From NCBI RefSeq assembly GCF_963675165.1, contig NC_087386.1, positions 3,040,169 through 3,104,168 on the forward strand: 64,000 bases of DNA, in the 5' to 3' direction. Below the pieces are notes generated by a model. It did not search any database. It saw nothing but the letters and a program-made list of their open reading frames with translations, and was not told where the DNA came from. Position numbers and translations under genes: made by a program. Position 1 is the stretch's first letter. Every line of letters begins with the position of its first letter. The DNA comes from Halichondria panicea (Eukaryota; Porifera; Demospongiae; Suberitida; Halichondriidae). Positions 12,251 to 23,899 of the stretch are shown piece after piece.

Positions 12251-12664
12251 TACCGTATAGCGGGAATGTATATTTCGAGCCAGTACCGCGAAAATTTATA
12301 TCTTATTGAATAGTAGGCATGTTCAGTATTATTGACCACACCTATCGACAATAAGAGGAAAGAAAAAGGAATCTAGAGACAAGGACGCCGGTATAGCCAG
12401 CTAGCTTGCTCTACGTCTACTGTATCCCCTGACCATAACTTGCACAGCAAACGTTCTACTAGAGGTGGAGGACATACTGCCTCACCGATTCATAGAGGCT
12501 AGGCCTGGATTCGAGGCTAACGGTGTGGAGGCACAGTTGCAAGTTGATGTGCGCCTGCGCCAAAAGGCTGAAACTAAGACCACGAAAATAAACTCCGCGA
12601 AATCCTTTGTAGAGGTCCATCCACGAAAATTTATACCCTCGAAATATATACCCGCTATACGGTA
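12251..12664. repeat. MITE, TACCGTATAGCG family, 414 bp
   Basis: The left end TACCGTATAGCGGGAATGTA and the right end (complement TACCGTATAGCGGGTATATA) are inverted repeats of about 40 bp, both followed by TTTCGAG and CGAAAATTTATA. The ends start TA, consistent with TA target duplications. The reading frames inside are incidental. Confidence 0.75.
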
Positions 12665-13510
12665 GTCACTAGTCACACTCTGCTGAAGAGTCGATGGCCT
12701 GGGCATGCCATCTGACCTTAAACATAGTTTAATATTCATGCATTGCTTGTGACTGGCAGCTGAAATACTAGTCTCCTTGTGGTGAACCATGTATCCTCTA
12801 TACTATTCTATGGTACCAGGAGTAGATCAAATGTTGTATAGCTATAGATACATGTAGATCTAGCTAGTATCATCGTTAATCAGTTTGTAAAGATAGCACA
12901 CGCATTTGCACCACCTCCACTCTTTCCACTATGCACATGCATTACACTCTTTATCAAAGGCATGCGAATGTCTAAACAATTATTATGCTAGACCTACCAT
13001 TCCCATGCAGTATAAAAAGGATGACTAGCCCTAAATGGCCACGTACTGTCTTTGGATGTCCTGATCATGCAGTCTATACTTTCAGGATGCCAAGATGTTC
13101 AAGGGGGAGAAGGGGGAAGATTGAGGTCATCCCAATATTTGCGCTGGTGTTACACTGACTAACACTAACAATTGCATGTTTTGCTGCATTTACAAGCAGC
13201 CAATCTTGAAGGCGATTAGCCTTGATTGTTCAAAATTTATTCTACATCTACATTGAACTAACTTCTATTCTATTTGCCATGCATTTCTTCTTCTTAAACT
13301 GTTCAACGGTAACTCTTTTTACAGTTAGGACCATATATTTCAGTGGGGAAGAGTGAAATAATTTGTCTGGGGCAGACCAAATTCGGGGCGGACTAAATCT
13401 TTCGTGACAGGCCACGCCCATCTACAACTTTGGCTTGTTACACAGCCTCAAATGAACCGCGGAGTAAAGCGGATGTTAACTACCTTCGTTTTTAATCCCT
13501 CCTTTTCCTA
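12665..13510. other. Intergenic, no gene seen
   Basis: No supported reading frame, and no bounded repeat found. Confidence 0.45.
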
Positions 13511-14397
13511 TGGGAGGTGATTCCGCCAAAATTAGCAGTTGCAAAAATAGACTAGGTGATGCCGTGTTTTTTTTTACGGAGGTGCGTTTATAAAAAATAG
13601 GTGCTGTTTTTTTACAGAGGTGCGTTTTAAAAAATTAAGGTGGTGCAATTTTTGATTAACAGAGGTGCATTTTGCAGGGAGGTACATTTTTCAGTGAGGT
13701 GTATTTTTCAGAGAGGTGCACTTTTCAGAGAGGTTTTGTAGCCATGTGTTTTGTAGAGAGGTGCATTTTATAGGGTGCAGAGCACACTAGCTTCGTTCCC
13801 AGGCCGATTTTTTTCTAAGAAACGGAAAGGGGGACAAAGGTCTGGTGATTTTCAACAACAAATTGAAGTTGTTGTCGTCCAACTCTGCCAGACATGGGTG
13901 TGTCTAATGTTACGTCCCAATTATCTTGAAGAGCATTTTAAGTAACCAGCAGCTGCCTCCTTATCTTCTTCACTCAATGTACTTATACTGCTCTGTGTGA
14001 CAAATTCCCTGTATATACACCAACTCTTAAGCCAGAAAGCGAGACTCTAACATGCAGTACTTGCATTTCAGAAATCACTCTGTCCAGCGCTTGTCATACT
14101 ATACTTCACTCAAACTCAGAGAGACAATTTTTGCAAAATCATGTGTCATGTGACCAAATCACATGACCATCATTATGAGTAGAGTTGACTGAAAAAAGCT
14201 GCAAAACGTACTCTCCGAAAATGCACCTCTGCACTTCACCGAAAAACGCACCCTCTCTGAAAAATGCACCTCTCTAAAAAACGCACCTCACTGAAAAACA
14301 CACCCTCTTTGAAAAATGCACTTCTCTAAAAAAATTACACCACCTATTTTTAAAACACACCTCTGAACATAATTATTTTGGCGGTAATCACCTCCCA
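13511..14397. mobile_element. Non-autonomous element with inverted arrays of short tandem repeats
   Basis: The ends are TGGGAGGTGATTCCGCCAAA (13511) and, complemented, TGGGAGGTGATTACCGCCAA (ending 14397). Inside the left end, about 13560-13775 is a run of irregular units around TTTTCAGAGAGGTGCA. Inside the right end, about 14205-14370 holds the same units in reverse complement. The centre (about 13780-14200) is single copy and contains TTCCCAGGCCGATTTT, a remnant resembling the TAGYCTCGA family. There is no coding capacity. Confidence 0.7.
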
Positions 14398-14454
14398 TAT
14401 TTTCCTGGCTCGTATATACGGTGTGTCTTGCTTCGATCCCAGGCCGCAACTATA

Positions 14455-14935
14455 TCATCATCATGCCTAGTTCTGTTTACTTGGAATATGCCATTGCAGC
14501 CTCCTTCAGAAGAGTGCATGGGTAGCAAAACCTATCCATGGAGTGTTGCTCTACTTAGACTCCCAATGACAAACAGTTAATTTATCTTGCAACAGTGATG
14601 GCTTTGCAACAGTGACGTCTTGCAAGTCTAGCTCTACTTAGTAGTTAGCTCTGCACTATAGAACACTAGCTACAAGAGTGAGAAGAGGAGCTGCAAGCCT
14701 CTAATGTAAACCATTCATTAGACTTTGGACTTGAGCATCTTTTTTTAGCAACGTCCATGCTCATCACCCACTCGGCTTTGTGATTCTGCCCAGATGCTTC
14801 TGCCTAGCCTGCATGGTGCTATGCAGCTGAGCAAAATTAATGCATCAGATATCATGTGTGTATTAGCAATAGCTAGTAGCTTTAATTTGGCACATCTCCA
14901 CGTCACCGAGGCATCAGACCCGCGGTGCTCTAATT
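14455..14935 (+). repeat. Partial copy of the ATGCCTCGG dispersed element
   Basis: Shares GTTTACTTGGAATATGCC, TTAGCTCTGCACTA, GAGTGAGAAGAGGAGCTGCA and the end CACCGAGGCATCAG with 38653-39215 and 41431-41962. The 5' end of the element is missing. Confidence 0.65.
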
Positions 14936-15160
14936 CATTGTAATCAAGTAGTATTAATTGTGATGTGTCATCACTGTTATACTTGTTTTGTCAATTATTA
15001 GTATAACGTACCTGTCTCCTTTGTGCACAATTGTTAGTTAAGTAGCGTGTTTGAGTGAACTAAGTCAAGACACGACAGTTCCTTCGTACGTACATATACA
15101 TGTATTTTTGTGTGTAATAATACAATGTTTACTGTATTAATTTAATTACTCTCATTATTA

Positions 15161-15343
15161 CAGTGGAACCCCTCTATAATGGACACCTTTGGGGAACAAT
15201 GTTTTGGCCTTTATATAGGGGTGGCCTTTAATTGTTGAGAGGTTGTCTTATACACAAACTGTTCATTTGGGACCTGGGTGCCTGGCCGTTATATAGCAGC
15301 TGGCCTTTTTTGGAGGTGGTTGTTGTTAACAGAGGTTCCACTG
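15161..15343. repeat. Pogo/Tigger-like MITE with TA target duplication
   Basis: The left end CAGTGGAACCCCTCTATAAT and the right end (complement CAGTGGAACCTCTGTTAACA) are terminal inverted repeats, flanked on both sides by TA (15159-15160 and 15344-15345). It is 183 bp long. CAGTGGAACC ends with TA duplication are typical of pogo/Tigger-type elements; the superfamily assignment rests on that alone. Confidence 0.7.
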
Positions 15344-15394
15344 TACTACCCTGCTGCATATATTAATTAAAAATGCATGCACTTGTGCAGTTTT

Positions 15395-15480
15395 GATCCC
15401 AGGCCAATCCGTCTCCAATTGAACGCTAGGTCACCTCCTAGCGTTCAATTGGAGACGGATCGGCCTGGGATCGAAGGCTA
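15395..15480. repeat. Near-perfect hairpin, TAGYCTCGA family
   Basis: Two 36-bp arms (15395-15430 and 15437-15472) differ at one base and are separated by only TCACCT. The outer part reads GGCCTGGGATCGAAGGCTA on the right, the same terminus as at 54395. It lies 75 bp before the acetyltransferase ATG. Confidence 0.8.
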
Positions 15481-15555
15481 GAGCCGCCCCCATATCACAG
15501 ACAACTTTATTATGAGGTCAAAGTTCATGAACATAATTATTCCTGTGAATGCAAA

Positions 15556-16479
15556 ATGGAGCTCGAAGTTGCTCAAGTTGTATCCAAAGTAACGGTGCAC
15601 GACTTTGTCCTGGACTACTGTGACAGAATGGAGTGGGCTCCAGGAAAGATGGATGACAGTCTCTACTGGGCAGTTGGTCAGGGAGCAGGAATTTATGTGG
15701 GCACACTAAATGAACAGCCCATTACCGGTGTGGCCATATTTCAGCACAATGAGAGCTATGCCTTTATTGGTTTGTATTTCTGTGAGGAGCAACATCGAGG
15801 CAAAAGCTATGGGCTCAAAACCTGGAGAGTGGCTAGAGCATCTTTGAATCCTGACATCAATCTGGTTTTGGATGCAGTACCTTCTGCAGTTTCGTTATAT
15901 GAAAGAGAAGGCTTCAAAAGAGCATGGACATCTAGTTTCTATGCTCTCTCGACCAAAACTATTGTTCAAGAATATTCGAAGCATCCGGCTATTTTGCTGC
16001 GTAAAAGGGAAGTTTGTACTGTGCCTGCTAACACTGTTGATTTTCAGAAACTGAAATCTTACGTTGAAAATGTGATTGGTATTGCATTTGCTCGATCTGA
16101 CTTTCTTAATCTGTGGATAACCTTACCATCGCACACAGCTCTAGCTGCCCTGAATGAGAGCCAAGACGTTGTAGGTTTTGGTGTGATTAGAGAAACAATC
16201 ACACTTGACAAAAATGGCTATCGTCTCGGACCGCTTCTTGCCGACAGTGGTGACATTGCTCGAATTTTACTCTACACATTAGCCAAGGATGTGTGTCCTA
16301 AACAGAAATTTATTATTGCTGCTCCTGCTGAGATCAACCCCGAAGCCAATAGAATAGTGACAGAACTAAATACAGATTGTGTGGAAGAGGGTGTAAACAT
16401 ACGTATGTATACCAAAGCCGATCCACCAATTATAGCTGCCAAGTATTTTAGCGTGTTTTCAGGTAACATTGTTGGATGA
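15556..16479 (+). CDS. GNAT acetyltransferase, two-domain YitH/HolE-like, 307 aa
   Basis: Intact and intronless. Residues about 1-140 form a GNAT acetyl-CoA fold: the phosphate-binding loop appears as EEQHRGKSYGLKTW (RGxxxG), preceded by the strand YAFIGLYFC and followed by SAVSLYEREGFKRAW, the usual strand-helix signature near the GNAT C-terminus. Residues about 145-307 are a second domain with GYRLGPLLADSGDIA, the hallmark of the YitH/HolE acetyltransferase C-terminal domain. It probably transfers an acyl group to a small-molecule amine; the substrate is unknown. The ATG at 15556 is the first in frame. Neighbours are repeats, with no operon-like partner. Lack of introns next to intron-rich genes leaves open retroposition or transfer from bacteria, but related two-domain proteins also occur in animals. 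Confidence 0.85.
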   Translation: MELEVAQVVSKVTVHDFVLDYCDRMEWAPGKMDDSLYWAVGQGAGIYVGTLNEQPITGVAIFQHNESYAFIGLYFCEEQHRGKSYGLKTWRVARASLNPDINLVLDAVPSAVSLYEREGFKRAWTSSFYALSTKTIVQEYSKHPAILLRKREVCTVPANTVDFQKLKSYVENVIGIAFARSDFLNLWITLPSHTALAALNESQDVVGFGVIRETITLDKNGYRLGPLLADSGDIARILLYTLAKDVCPKQKFIIAAPAEINPEANRIVTELNTDCVEEGVNIRMYTKADPPIIAAKYFSVFSGNIVG

Positions 16480-17518
16480 AGAGTTTTAACCATTATAATT
16501 TTTGAGGGACTCTCACAAGGTCCTCACTACATGTACACTGTACCTTTTTGTAGTAATGTGCATAGTGTTTACTTTTAGTTGTGTTAATTAACTCATTTCC
16601 TGTGGTTAACTTAATTTACTTCCTGTATTGTACTTTTCTGTTATTGTGGTTTCTGTTTGTTAGTAGGTTCTTTCTGTATAGTTGTTCTTTGTTCCCTTTG
16701 TGCCTAGCTATAGGGGTCCGCTCCAGGCGGCTCTTTGTGTATGGGAGCCTCTGCTCCACTGCCTTTTGTCTTGTACATACTTATACCTTTGTTCTTGTGC
16801 AGTTGTTGAATACGATTTCACTAAACTCAAATGTACTTTTAAAACATTATTTTATTAGTTATACCTTATCATACTCATTGTCATGCTCCCCTTCCTCCCT
16901 TTGTTGGTTGTGCGAGCCTCTGGGGCCCCCGCTCTACATATTATTTACCTTTTTGCCTCACTTCACTTTACCTGTATTGTCAGTTGATGTTTTGCTTCTC
17001 GATCTAAAAATTTGGTTAAATTACGATGTTTGTCTGTAACTAGTTGTTGTTGCCTATATTGTCTGTCTGTAGCTAATTTGTCTAGCCTGTCTAGAATCCC
17101 TCTACACCAAGATATACATGTAATAGCTCAACACCACCTAAAACTGCAATGCTTGTTACCCACCGGCAGGTGGAGGAGACTAGGTAACTAAGCGGAGTTT
17201 TAGGGCAGGCCCATCTGTGTACATTCAATGTACATGTAAAAGCATCGCGTGAATTGCCCCGTTGCCAATCCCTTTCTCTTCTATCTATGGTTAGAGGTGG
17301 TGGATAATAATGATGTTCTCAATGACAGGAGCATTTTTCGGATCTGAGATATATTTAGCTTGGACAAAATGTCCAGCGTAGATTCAATCATAGATATAAG
17401 AGGGAGAGGGATGAGAATCACTACGTAAATAGCATTGACAATCCGCGTTTCGGTCAATGTTTTCTTCTTTATTTCCTCCAACCCATGCTTTTAGCTAGTA
17501 CTAGGCTATAAACTAGGA
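16480..17518. other. Intergenic, T-rich, no gene seen
   Basis: T-rich 3' flank of the acetyltransferase. A 152-codon plus-strand frame (16581-17039) has only low-complexity hydrophobic composition and is not supported. TCAATCATAGATATAAGAGG (about 17387) matches, inverted, sequence near 18300, so a diverged inverted repeat may span 17281-18345. Confidence 0.45.
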
Positions 17519-17573
17519 GGCGACCTAGCGTTCAATTAGAGACAGATCGGCCTGGGATCGAGGCTAGGCTATA
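17519..17573 (-). repeat. Single arm of the TAGYCTCGA-family hairpin
   Basis: ACCTAGCGTTCAATTAGAGA then GGCCTGGGATCGAGGCTA repeats the right arm of 15437-15480 with few changes. No left arm is present. The sequence from here to about 18300 is otherwise without a supported gene. Confidence 0.65.
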
Positions 17574-18315
17574 AACTAGCTACTGAGCTCCATGTATTAG
17601 CAATGGCTAGTGGAACAGTCACAACAAGGTAGCAGCAATAGTTAGTGAGACCCTCCAAGCAGTAAAAAGCAGCTTGGACAGCAAATTCTTGAGAGGAGCT
17701 CTGTCTGTACCGTTGAGTATTCCAGTACAGTCACAGACATGATAGAGAATTATGGAAATGTAGCAAAGTTCTGTCGTAAATTACTGTGCCGATACGATGA
17801 ACCAACTATCAATGAATACAAAGAGACATGTACCTACATTCAATCATTGATGTGACTTTCTAAATGGGTACCCAAAAAGTCTGCTTTTAAAAACCAGCTT
17901 ACTAAGACAAAAATGAACATTACTTACCAACCTAAAGCCAAGTGGCTTTGACTTTACTTGCATACAATGCCCAGCTACTTAAGAAAGAGGGAATCATTAA
18001 TATTTTGGGCTGTAGTCACAGCCTCTCCTTGTAGAAGGTACACAAAGCCACTAGATAGAGCCAAAACGATAATACAACACTCAAAAAACTGCCTTTGAAA
18101 GTTTTCAAGCTCTTGGTGAGATACGCAACGCTTCTATATGATGCACAGTAGGCGTGGATGCTCAGCACAGCAGGACTGGGAGCTGTGAATGATAGTAATA
18201 ACATTTCCCGCTGGGTTGGCGGGGTGTCTAGAGCCGTAACGCGGATCAACTTTTGGCATTACACAGAAGTGATTGTGCGCACGTGCTCCGTTTCCCATCC
18301 CTCTCCCTCTTATAT

Positions 18316-18660
18316 CTATGATTCAATACAGTGTTGGACACAATGGATGTTTCGTAGTAAAAGAATCCTCTGGCTGATTGTATCTTTGCTTCCAGAGAAT
18401 AGGAAGTTCAATTTCCGAATAAGAGTAGGAGTGGCGACATTAGGCCAGTGGAAAAATATCCTCCTAACGGATGTTCTTAAGTAGAAATTTGGTACGACAG
18501 CCAATTTCGTGCGCTGAAAACTTCCCAAGGCATTCAGGGGTGGAGTCCAACAGCCATGTCTCACAACCATACACATACAGTGAAATTGGAATTATGCAGG
18601 TCTCAAAGATGCTGCATGAATACAGAGGAATCTGAAAAAAGCAGTGCACCAAGCCTTCCC
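18316..18660 (-). mobile_element. LINE C-terminal fragment
   Basis: Minus-strand frames encode SIFETCIIPISLYVYGCETW, then LLDSTPECLGKFSAHEIGC, and, one frame over, FFHWPNVATPTLIRKLNFL. These match the usual tail of animal LINE reverse transcriptases (a ...LYGCETWLLDS... segment, then HWPSVA...RKLNFL). A frame change near 18480 shows decay. It ends about 190 bp before the signal peptide peptidase ATG. Confidence 0.65.
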
Positions 18661-18847
18661 TGGTGCAAAAAAATGCTGTAGGCTCTTTCAGCGCGAGTGT
18701 GGCTTGAGCGCGCATGCGCAATAGCCTGGCCCTAGGTATCAGTGTGATGCGCTTCTAATAGAGTGAAACGCGAGCCAGTTTCCAGTCGAGTCAGAGTGTT
18801 GAGCTAGAGCTAGAGCTAGAGGCGCTTGGCAGGATCAAAGACTCAAG

Positions 18848-21800
18848 ATGTCTACTGAATTGGAGGACAATGCGACACTACTGGAGGATATAGTAAGCAA
18901 TGAGACGAATATGACCGGCAGAGGTGCAGCAACACCTCAGGGAATTGCCTTGACCTATGCCAGCCTGTTCCTGATGGCTCTGGGCCCCATTGTACTCGGT
19001 GCCTTTCGCTCAGTACACTACCACTCAGGACTCAAGGTATGACTGTTGCAGTTCTCAATGATGATGGTGTTGTGTAGAGTATATCTATTATTCATGTACA
19101 TGTACGTATAATTATGTATGTAGAAGTACCATAATTATTATTAATTAAGTGGCTAGAAATCGAGCCAAGTAGACCGAGTTACCTCATATTAATTATAATT
19201 ATTAAGATGTGACCCTCTAAATATGAGACACCAGACCTTTAACATAATTTTTCAACCTCTGGCTTCGTAATTATTAAGAAGTGTCGCCTTAATTAGAGGA
19301 CTTGCGGTACTGTACATTAAACACTAAACATTAATGATGGGTTGTAGAAGTACTGTACATTTATTATGATTGTTAGTATGATATTTGTTGTGACAGAAAC
19401 GAGGTGAAGAAGCCAGTGACCGCATAGCCATGAGGGATGCAGCGACATTTCCATTGTACGCTAGTGCTGGATTGTTTGGACTGTATATTTTCTTCAAGGT
19501 GAATGTGGGAAGTGCATGTGTTATGAATATCCAATGACTCATACTTTCACTGTAATACATGTAATGTGAAAATCAGCCTATTTCCTTCTTGACTTCCACG
19601 TATTTATTCCAGGAAGGTACTTGTACAGTGGTGTGTGTACATGTACGTGATGTATTGACTAGTGTGATACTTCCTCACCACAATACATGTTCACTCCTTC
19701 TTCGTTGTCTCTACTCTGACAGTTTATTCCCCGTGAGTATGTTAGTCTGACCCTGCGCTCGTTCTTCCTCATACTGGGCATCAGTGGTCTGGCCAGAGCG
19801 TGCAGGTGGGTCAGCTGATACTTTGTATACAGGTGTACAATATCAAAATGTTTACCGGAATATTGTTCCGCAAACATAATATATTCTACCGTATTACTAG
19901 AATGTTTTGCGAGCATCAAACATTTGCGAATTTTGCGAGGATTGTTCAATTCGCAACAATAAAATCCGCAAAACCTAAATAATTACTAGTAAATACACAC
20001 GGTCCTTGCCAGAACGCAATAGTTAGATCGCAAAGGGTCAACTTTTCTGCTGATTTGGCTCATTCGCAAACGTTTTTCACCAGCAAATATTCTAGTAATA
20101 CGGTATATTACCCCACCCAGAACATGGAATAGTGTGTCCCCTTTTATAATATTTTGTTGCCTTCATTCATGTGTACTTTGTTACTTTTTGCATGAATTTG
20201 TTCTCGATTTTCAACTCATACATGATTTCTCTTCACTTTCACCATCTCTTTCATTTGGTAAATTAATCTTCACTTTGATGGTTTTGGTGGTCACATTTTC
20301 TCGTGGGTCTTAGTCTAGAGTCTTCATAACTTTGATATGTGCAATTGCATGCCTTCAATCAGTACTCCTGTTTCAATGTATGTATAATCATAATGATACA
20401 CTACTACCAACATGAGAAGCCGGGCCATGTCATAAGGTGCTTTGAGAATGAGAAGCTTCAAATCAAGCCACAACAACAACACTTTGTATCTTTTGCCCCC
20501 ATTGGACTGTTTTTTGTCTGATTTTTCGCTTGTTGTAGTGTCTAGGTACACGTAGGTCATTTTTTGTTCCTTAGTTTCATACACTATTAACAGTACGGCA
20601 TTTTGACCTTGTTTTCATCATCGAAGTTTGCACAAGCATTATCATAGTTATGTTGATGATTCACAGCACACGTCTATTTTAAGTTTCTTCGTGGTTAGAC
20701 GTTATACTTTTGTTGGGTCAAGGCAATCCAAGCAATCCAAGCAAAACACAATATTTTTATCTGGGACAATATTGGGGGACAGGATGTTCCATGACAGACC
20801 TAATGACAGACCTAATACATATACTGTATGTATATATAATCACATACATGTATGGTTTTTATGTGCCAGGCCCTGAGAATTATTCATGTACTGCTCTAAT
20901 TAACCCCCCCCCCCCACACACTGACAGTGCTCTGCTGGACCCATTCATCCCTGAGTTCATCACCTCTCGACTCACCAGCTACCACCTTCGTCTCACCGTC
21001 AAACCACCTAGAGGAGAACAAGGTCTGTAAACGTACATTACATGTAGCTAAGGGTGCAATCGTAACAGCATTGGCTGGAATGTGGATGATGGATGATGGA
21101 ATTTAATAGCTGGTGTTTGACTGCAATGGTATAATGTTTCGGTTTTCTGCAGAGGAGTCATCATTCCAGTTCCACACTGGAGACATCGTCATGGCAGTGG
21201 GGGCACTGATAGTCGGGATCACTTACTTTTTCACCAATGTGAGTTTAAATGTACATGTAGCAAACAATAACTAATTGATTCTCAAATGCCATCATACTGT
21301 CGAGTATCAGCCTTTTGGCTCATGCATGCATGCATGCAATAAGTGTTTGTGGATATAAATGTTTGCAGTACGCGAAAGTTATATACACTCGAAATAGATA
21401 CCGTAATCAGGGTGTGTACTGATCCAAATTAGACCTCCTGTAAACTGGACACAACTGTACCTTCCATATCACTCCCAACTATGTTCTTTTCTCTACTCAT
21501 TGCCACTACTTACACCCCCCCTCCCCCCACACACACACCTCAACTCCCCCAGCAATGGCTACTTAACAACATGTTTGGTCTTGCCTTCTCCCTGAATGCC
21601 ATTGAGCTCATCTCTCTGGACAGCATCAGTGTTGGCTGTCTCCTTCTGGGTGGACTCTTTGTCTACGACATCTTTTGGGTGAGTTAGGGATTCATTGTCT
21701 CTTGCATATTATTTTTGTGCACAATATTTATATTAATGTTGAGTGTCGATTCATGTTTCGTACAGCCATACATACAATCAGGTACGTGCACATCTACCTG

Positions 21801-23690
21801 TTTTGTTTTGTAAATCTGTGCTTTCACTCTCTCCAATATGTTACAATATGAATGAACTATTCCATTGTACATAGGTGTTTGGTACTGATGTCATGGTAAC
21901 CGTTGCCAAAGGATTAGACGCTCCCATCAAATGTGAGCTAACGATATATGCATCACTCCATTCACAATCTAGTGTTTCTCTGTTCACCTCTGTTATCGTC
22001 TTTCTCGCCACACACAGTGATGTTCCCCATGGACTTTCTTGAGAAGGGACTGGCTGCTCAAAACTTCGGAATGCTGGGTCTTGGAGACATTGTGGTACCA
22101 GGACTCTTTATCGCTCTGCTCTGTCGCTTTGACTATCAGTGAGTATAATTAAATTATCGGTTGTACCAGGTATGCACTCCTGATTGTACCGGTATGTGGT
22201 CTGACTGCATTGTTGCTTTTTGTCTGATTTGTAGGATAAATATAATGCCCTTGTCCGCTAGGCTGAGTGTTGTCTCAGACCTAGTCACATTGTGATAAAC
22301 AATCATCCCTCCTCTATTGTTGACAGTACTGCCTGGCACAATGATTGGCACACTACACAGTCATTGGAGTTCTAGTATTATCTGGCAATGCTATGACTTT
22401 TGAGTACTCTTTTGTTTGGCATATACATGTACTTATCAATTTTGTACTAGTACCGTACTTATTGAGATTATGCCCCACCCCCCCCCCCCCCGCTTTTGAG
22501 TGAAACTTACTAAAAAAAGTATATGTCCACCAGGAAGTGATGCAATCATGTCATGGTGAGAGTGGTCAGGCATGTTTGAAAAAGCGGTTTTTGTGCAATA
22601 CATGTGCGTAGCTGAATTACTATTGCCATTCTTTGTCCTCTAACCGAATTTCAAGCACTGGCATGCCCGAATAAACCTGGGTAGGCGTAAATTTCTATAG
22701 CTGCTGCGTAGTATACCATTTGGGTGGACGTAATTTCGATAGAGCACGGTACCAAGGGCGTATAAAAAGAGAGAGGGCATGCAACAGAGCTTGCAAGCAA
22801 AAACTAAAAGGGACGGTGGAAAAGTACAAAAATAAATAGATTTTTGTGTACAGTACATAGTATATCCGGTCTGTGGCTTTAGTTTTTGCTTGCACGTAGG
22901 ATTGATAGTCAGTTGTATGCCCTCTCTCTTTTTATACGCCCTTGACGGTACATGTGTATAGTTATAATAGTACTCTGTTTAAAAGTTAAAGGGTTTATGG
23001 CATGTAAACATCTGCTTCCTCTCCCTCAGGAATCACCCTAGCAAATGTCGTGTATACTTCTACACTGGGTTTGTGGCCTACATTATTGGCCTCGGCACCA
23101 CCATTGCTGTGATGCATGTGTTCAACGCTGCCCAACCAGCCCTCCTCTATCTAGTGCCCTCCTGTCTCGGCCTCCCGTTTCTGGTAGCTCTCATCAGAGG
23201 AGACCTGTCTGACCTACTCAAGTGAGTGATTTTGTACCCTGATAAACTGTACTACATGTGTGTATACTGCACCTTATTTATTGGCAGCAGTTTTTGAGAC
23301 TATTACGTATGTGCTTATTCTACGTATCTGTTTTACCTGTAAGAACGTACGTAGTACCGTATAGCGCGAAATTTTTGAAGCACTTATATTTCGTGGATTG
23401 GCCTCTAAAAGCACAATGTTTGCGGAATGACTGCTTACCGGAAGCCACGCCTTTAAATCTTTGCATGTTATAGCAGGTAAGAACAATTTTCGTGGACTTA
23501 ATTTTCGTGTAGAATTCTAATCCGCGAAAATTAAGCCCTCGAAAATTTTGCGCTATACGGTTTTATACGGAAATTTAGTTGTGCGACACAATGTTTCTTT
23601 CTATGCAGGTACAAGGATTATCCTGATAAGCCTGCAGAGGAGAAATCAAAGAATGAAGAGTCAAGCAAGGACTCCAAAAAGCATGAATAG
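18848..23690 (+). CDS. HM13: Signal peptide peptidase (minor histocompatibility antigen 13 orthologue)
   Basis: Ten exons chain in phase: 18848-19036, 19397-19498, 19723-19805, 20928-21022, 21153-21238, 21553-21678, 21875-21932, 22018-22138, 23030-23221, 23609-23690. They give 377 aa, the same length as the human protein as I recall it. This intramembrane aspartyl protease of the ER cuts signal peptides and tail anchors after signal peptidase. Catalytic motifs are visible: GGLFVYDIFW (YD, exon 6), FGMLGLGDIVVPG (GLGD, exon 8) and QPALLYLVP (PAL, exon 9). The N-terminus has glycosylation sequons (NAT, NET, NMT) before the first helix. The C-terminus ends SKKHE, a KKxx-type ER retrieval signal. 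Every intron uses GT-AG. The next gene starts 209 bp downstream. No defect is seen. Confidence 0.95.
19887..20105. repeat. MITE in SPP intron 3, TACCGTATTACTAG ends
   Basis: Left TACCGTATTACTAGAAT and right ATTCTAGTAATACGGTA are exact inverted ends; 219 bp. The internal sequence repeats TTTGCGA/TTCGCAA motifs. It belongs with the other elements that start TACCGTAT. Confidence 0.75.
22753..22944. repeat. Hairpin MITE in SPP intron 8
   Basis: Arms CAAGGGCGTATAAAAAGAGA (22753-22780 in full) and its complement (22917-22944) match exactly, and inner parts (GCTTGCAAGCAAAAACTAAA; TTTAGTTTTTGCTTGC) also pair. It is about 192 bp. A single related arm lies near 10148. Confidence 0.75.
23355..23562. 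repeat. MITE in SPP intron 9, TACCGTATAGCGC ends
   Basis: Left TACCGTATAGCGCGAAATTT and right AAATTTTGCGCTATACGGT are inverted ends, with further pairing of TTTCGTGGA/TCCGCGAAA. It is about 208 bp and most like 42075-42319. Confidence 0.75.
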
Positions 23691-23899
23691 TTAGCTCCTG
23701 AACACAGTTTAGGTTATTATAGAGCATTTTGGGTTAACCGCATTTTGTATCAACAAGTTATTCATTGAAATTTTCATGTCCGGGTGCAGATGTGCCCCGC
23801 CCACATTCCAATTAGAGTTAGGCAATTAGGTTTGTGAAGAACGTTTGTTTTTAAAATTAAAGTCACCATTGTCTATGGTTTTTTAGTACTAGTGGAGCT

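Noticed and set aside
16581-17039. 152-codon hydrophobic plus-strand frame
   Set aside because: T-rich 3' flank gives Leu/Phe/Ser by composition. There is no domain, no repeat of membrane pattern beyond composition and no splice support.
18016-18249. Minus-strand 77-codon frame next to the LINE fragment
   Set aside because: No LINE motif could be seen in it, so the fragment was ended at 18316.
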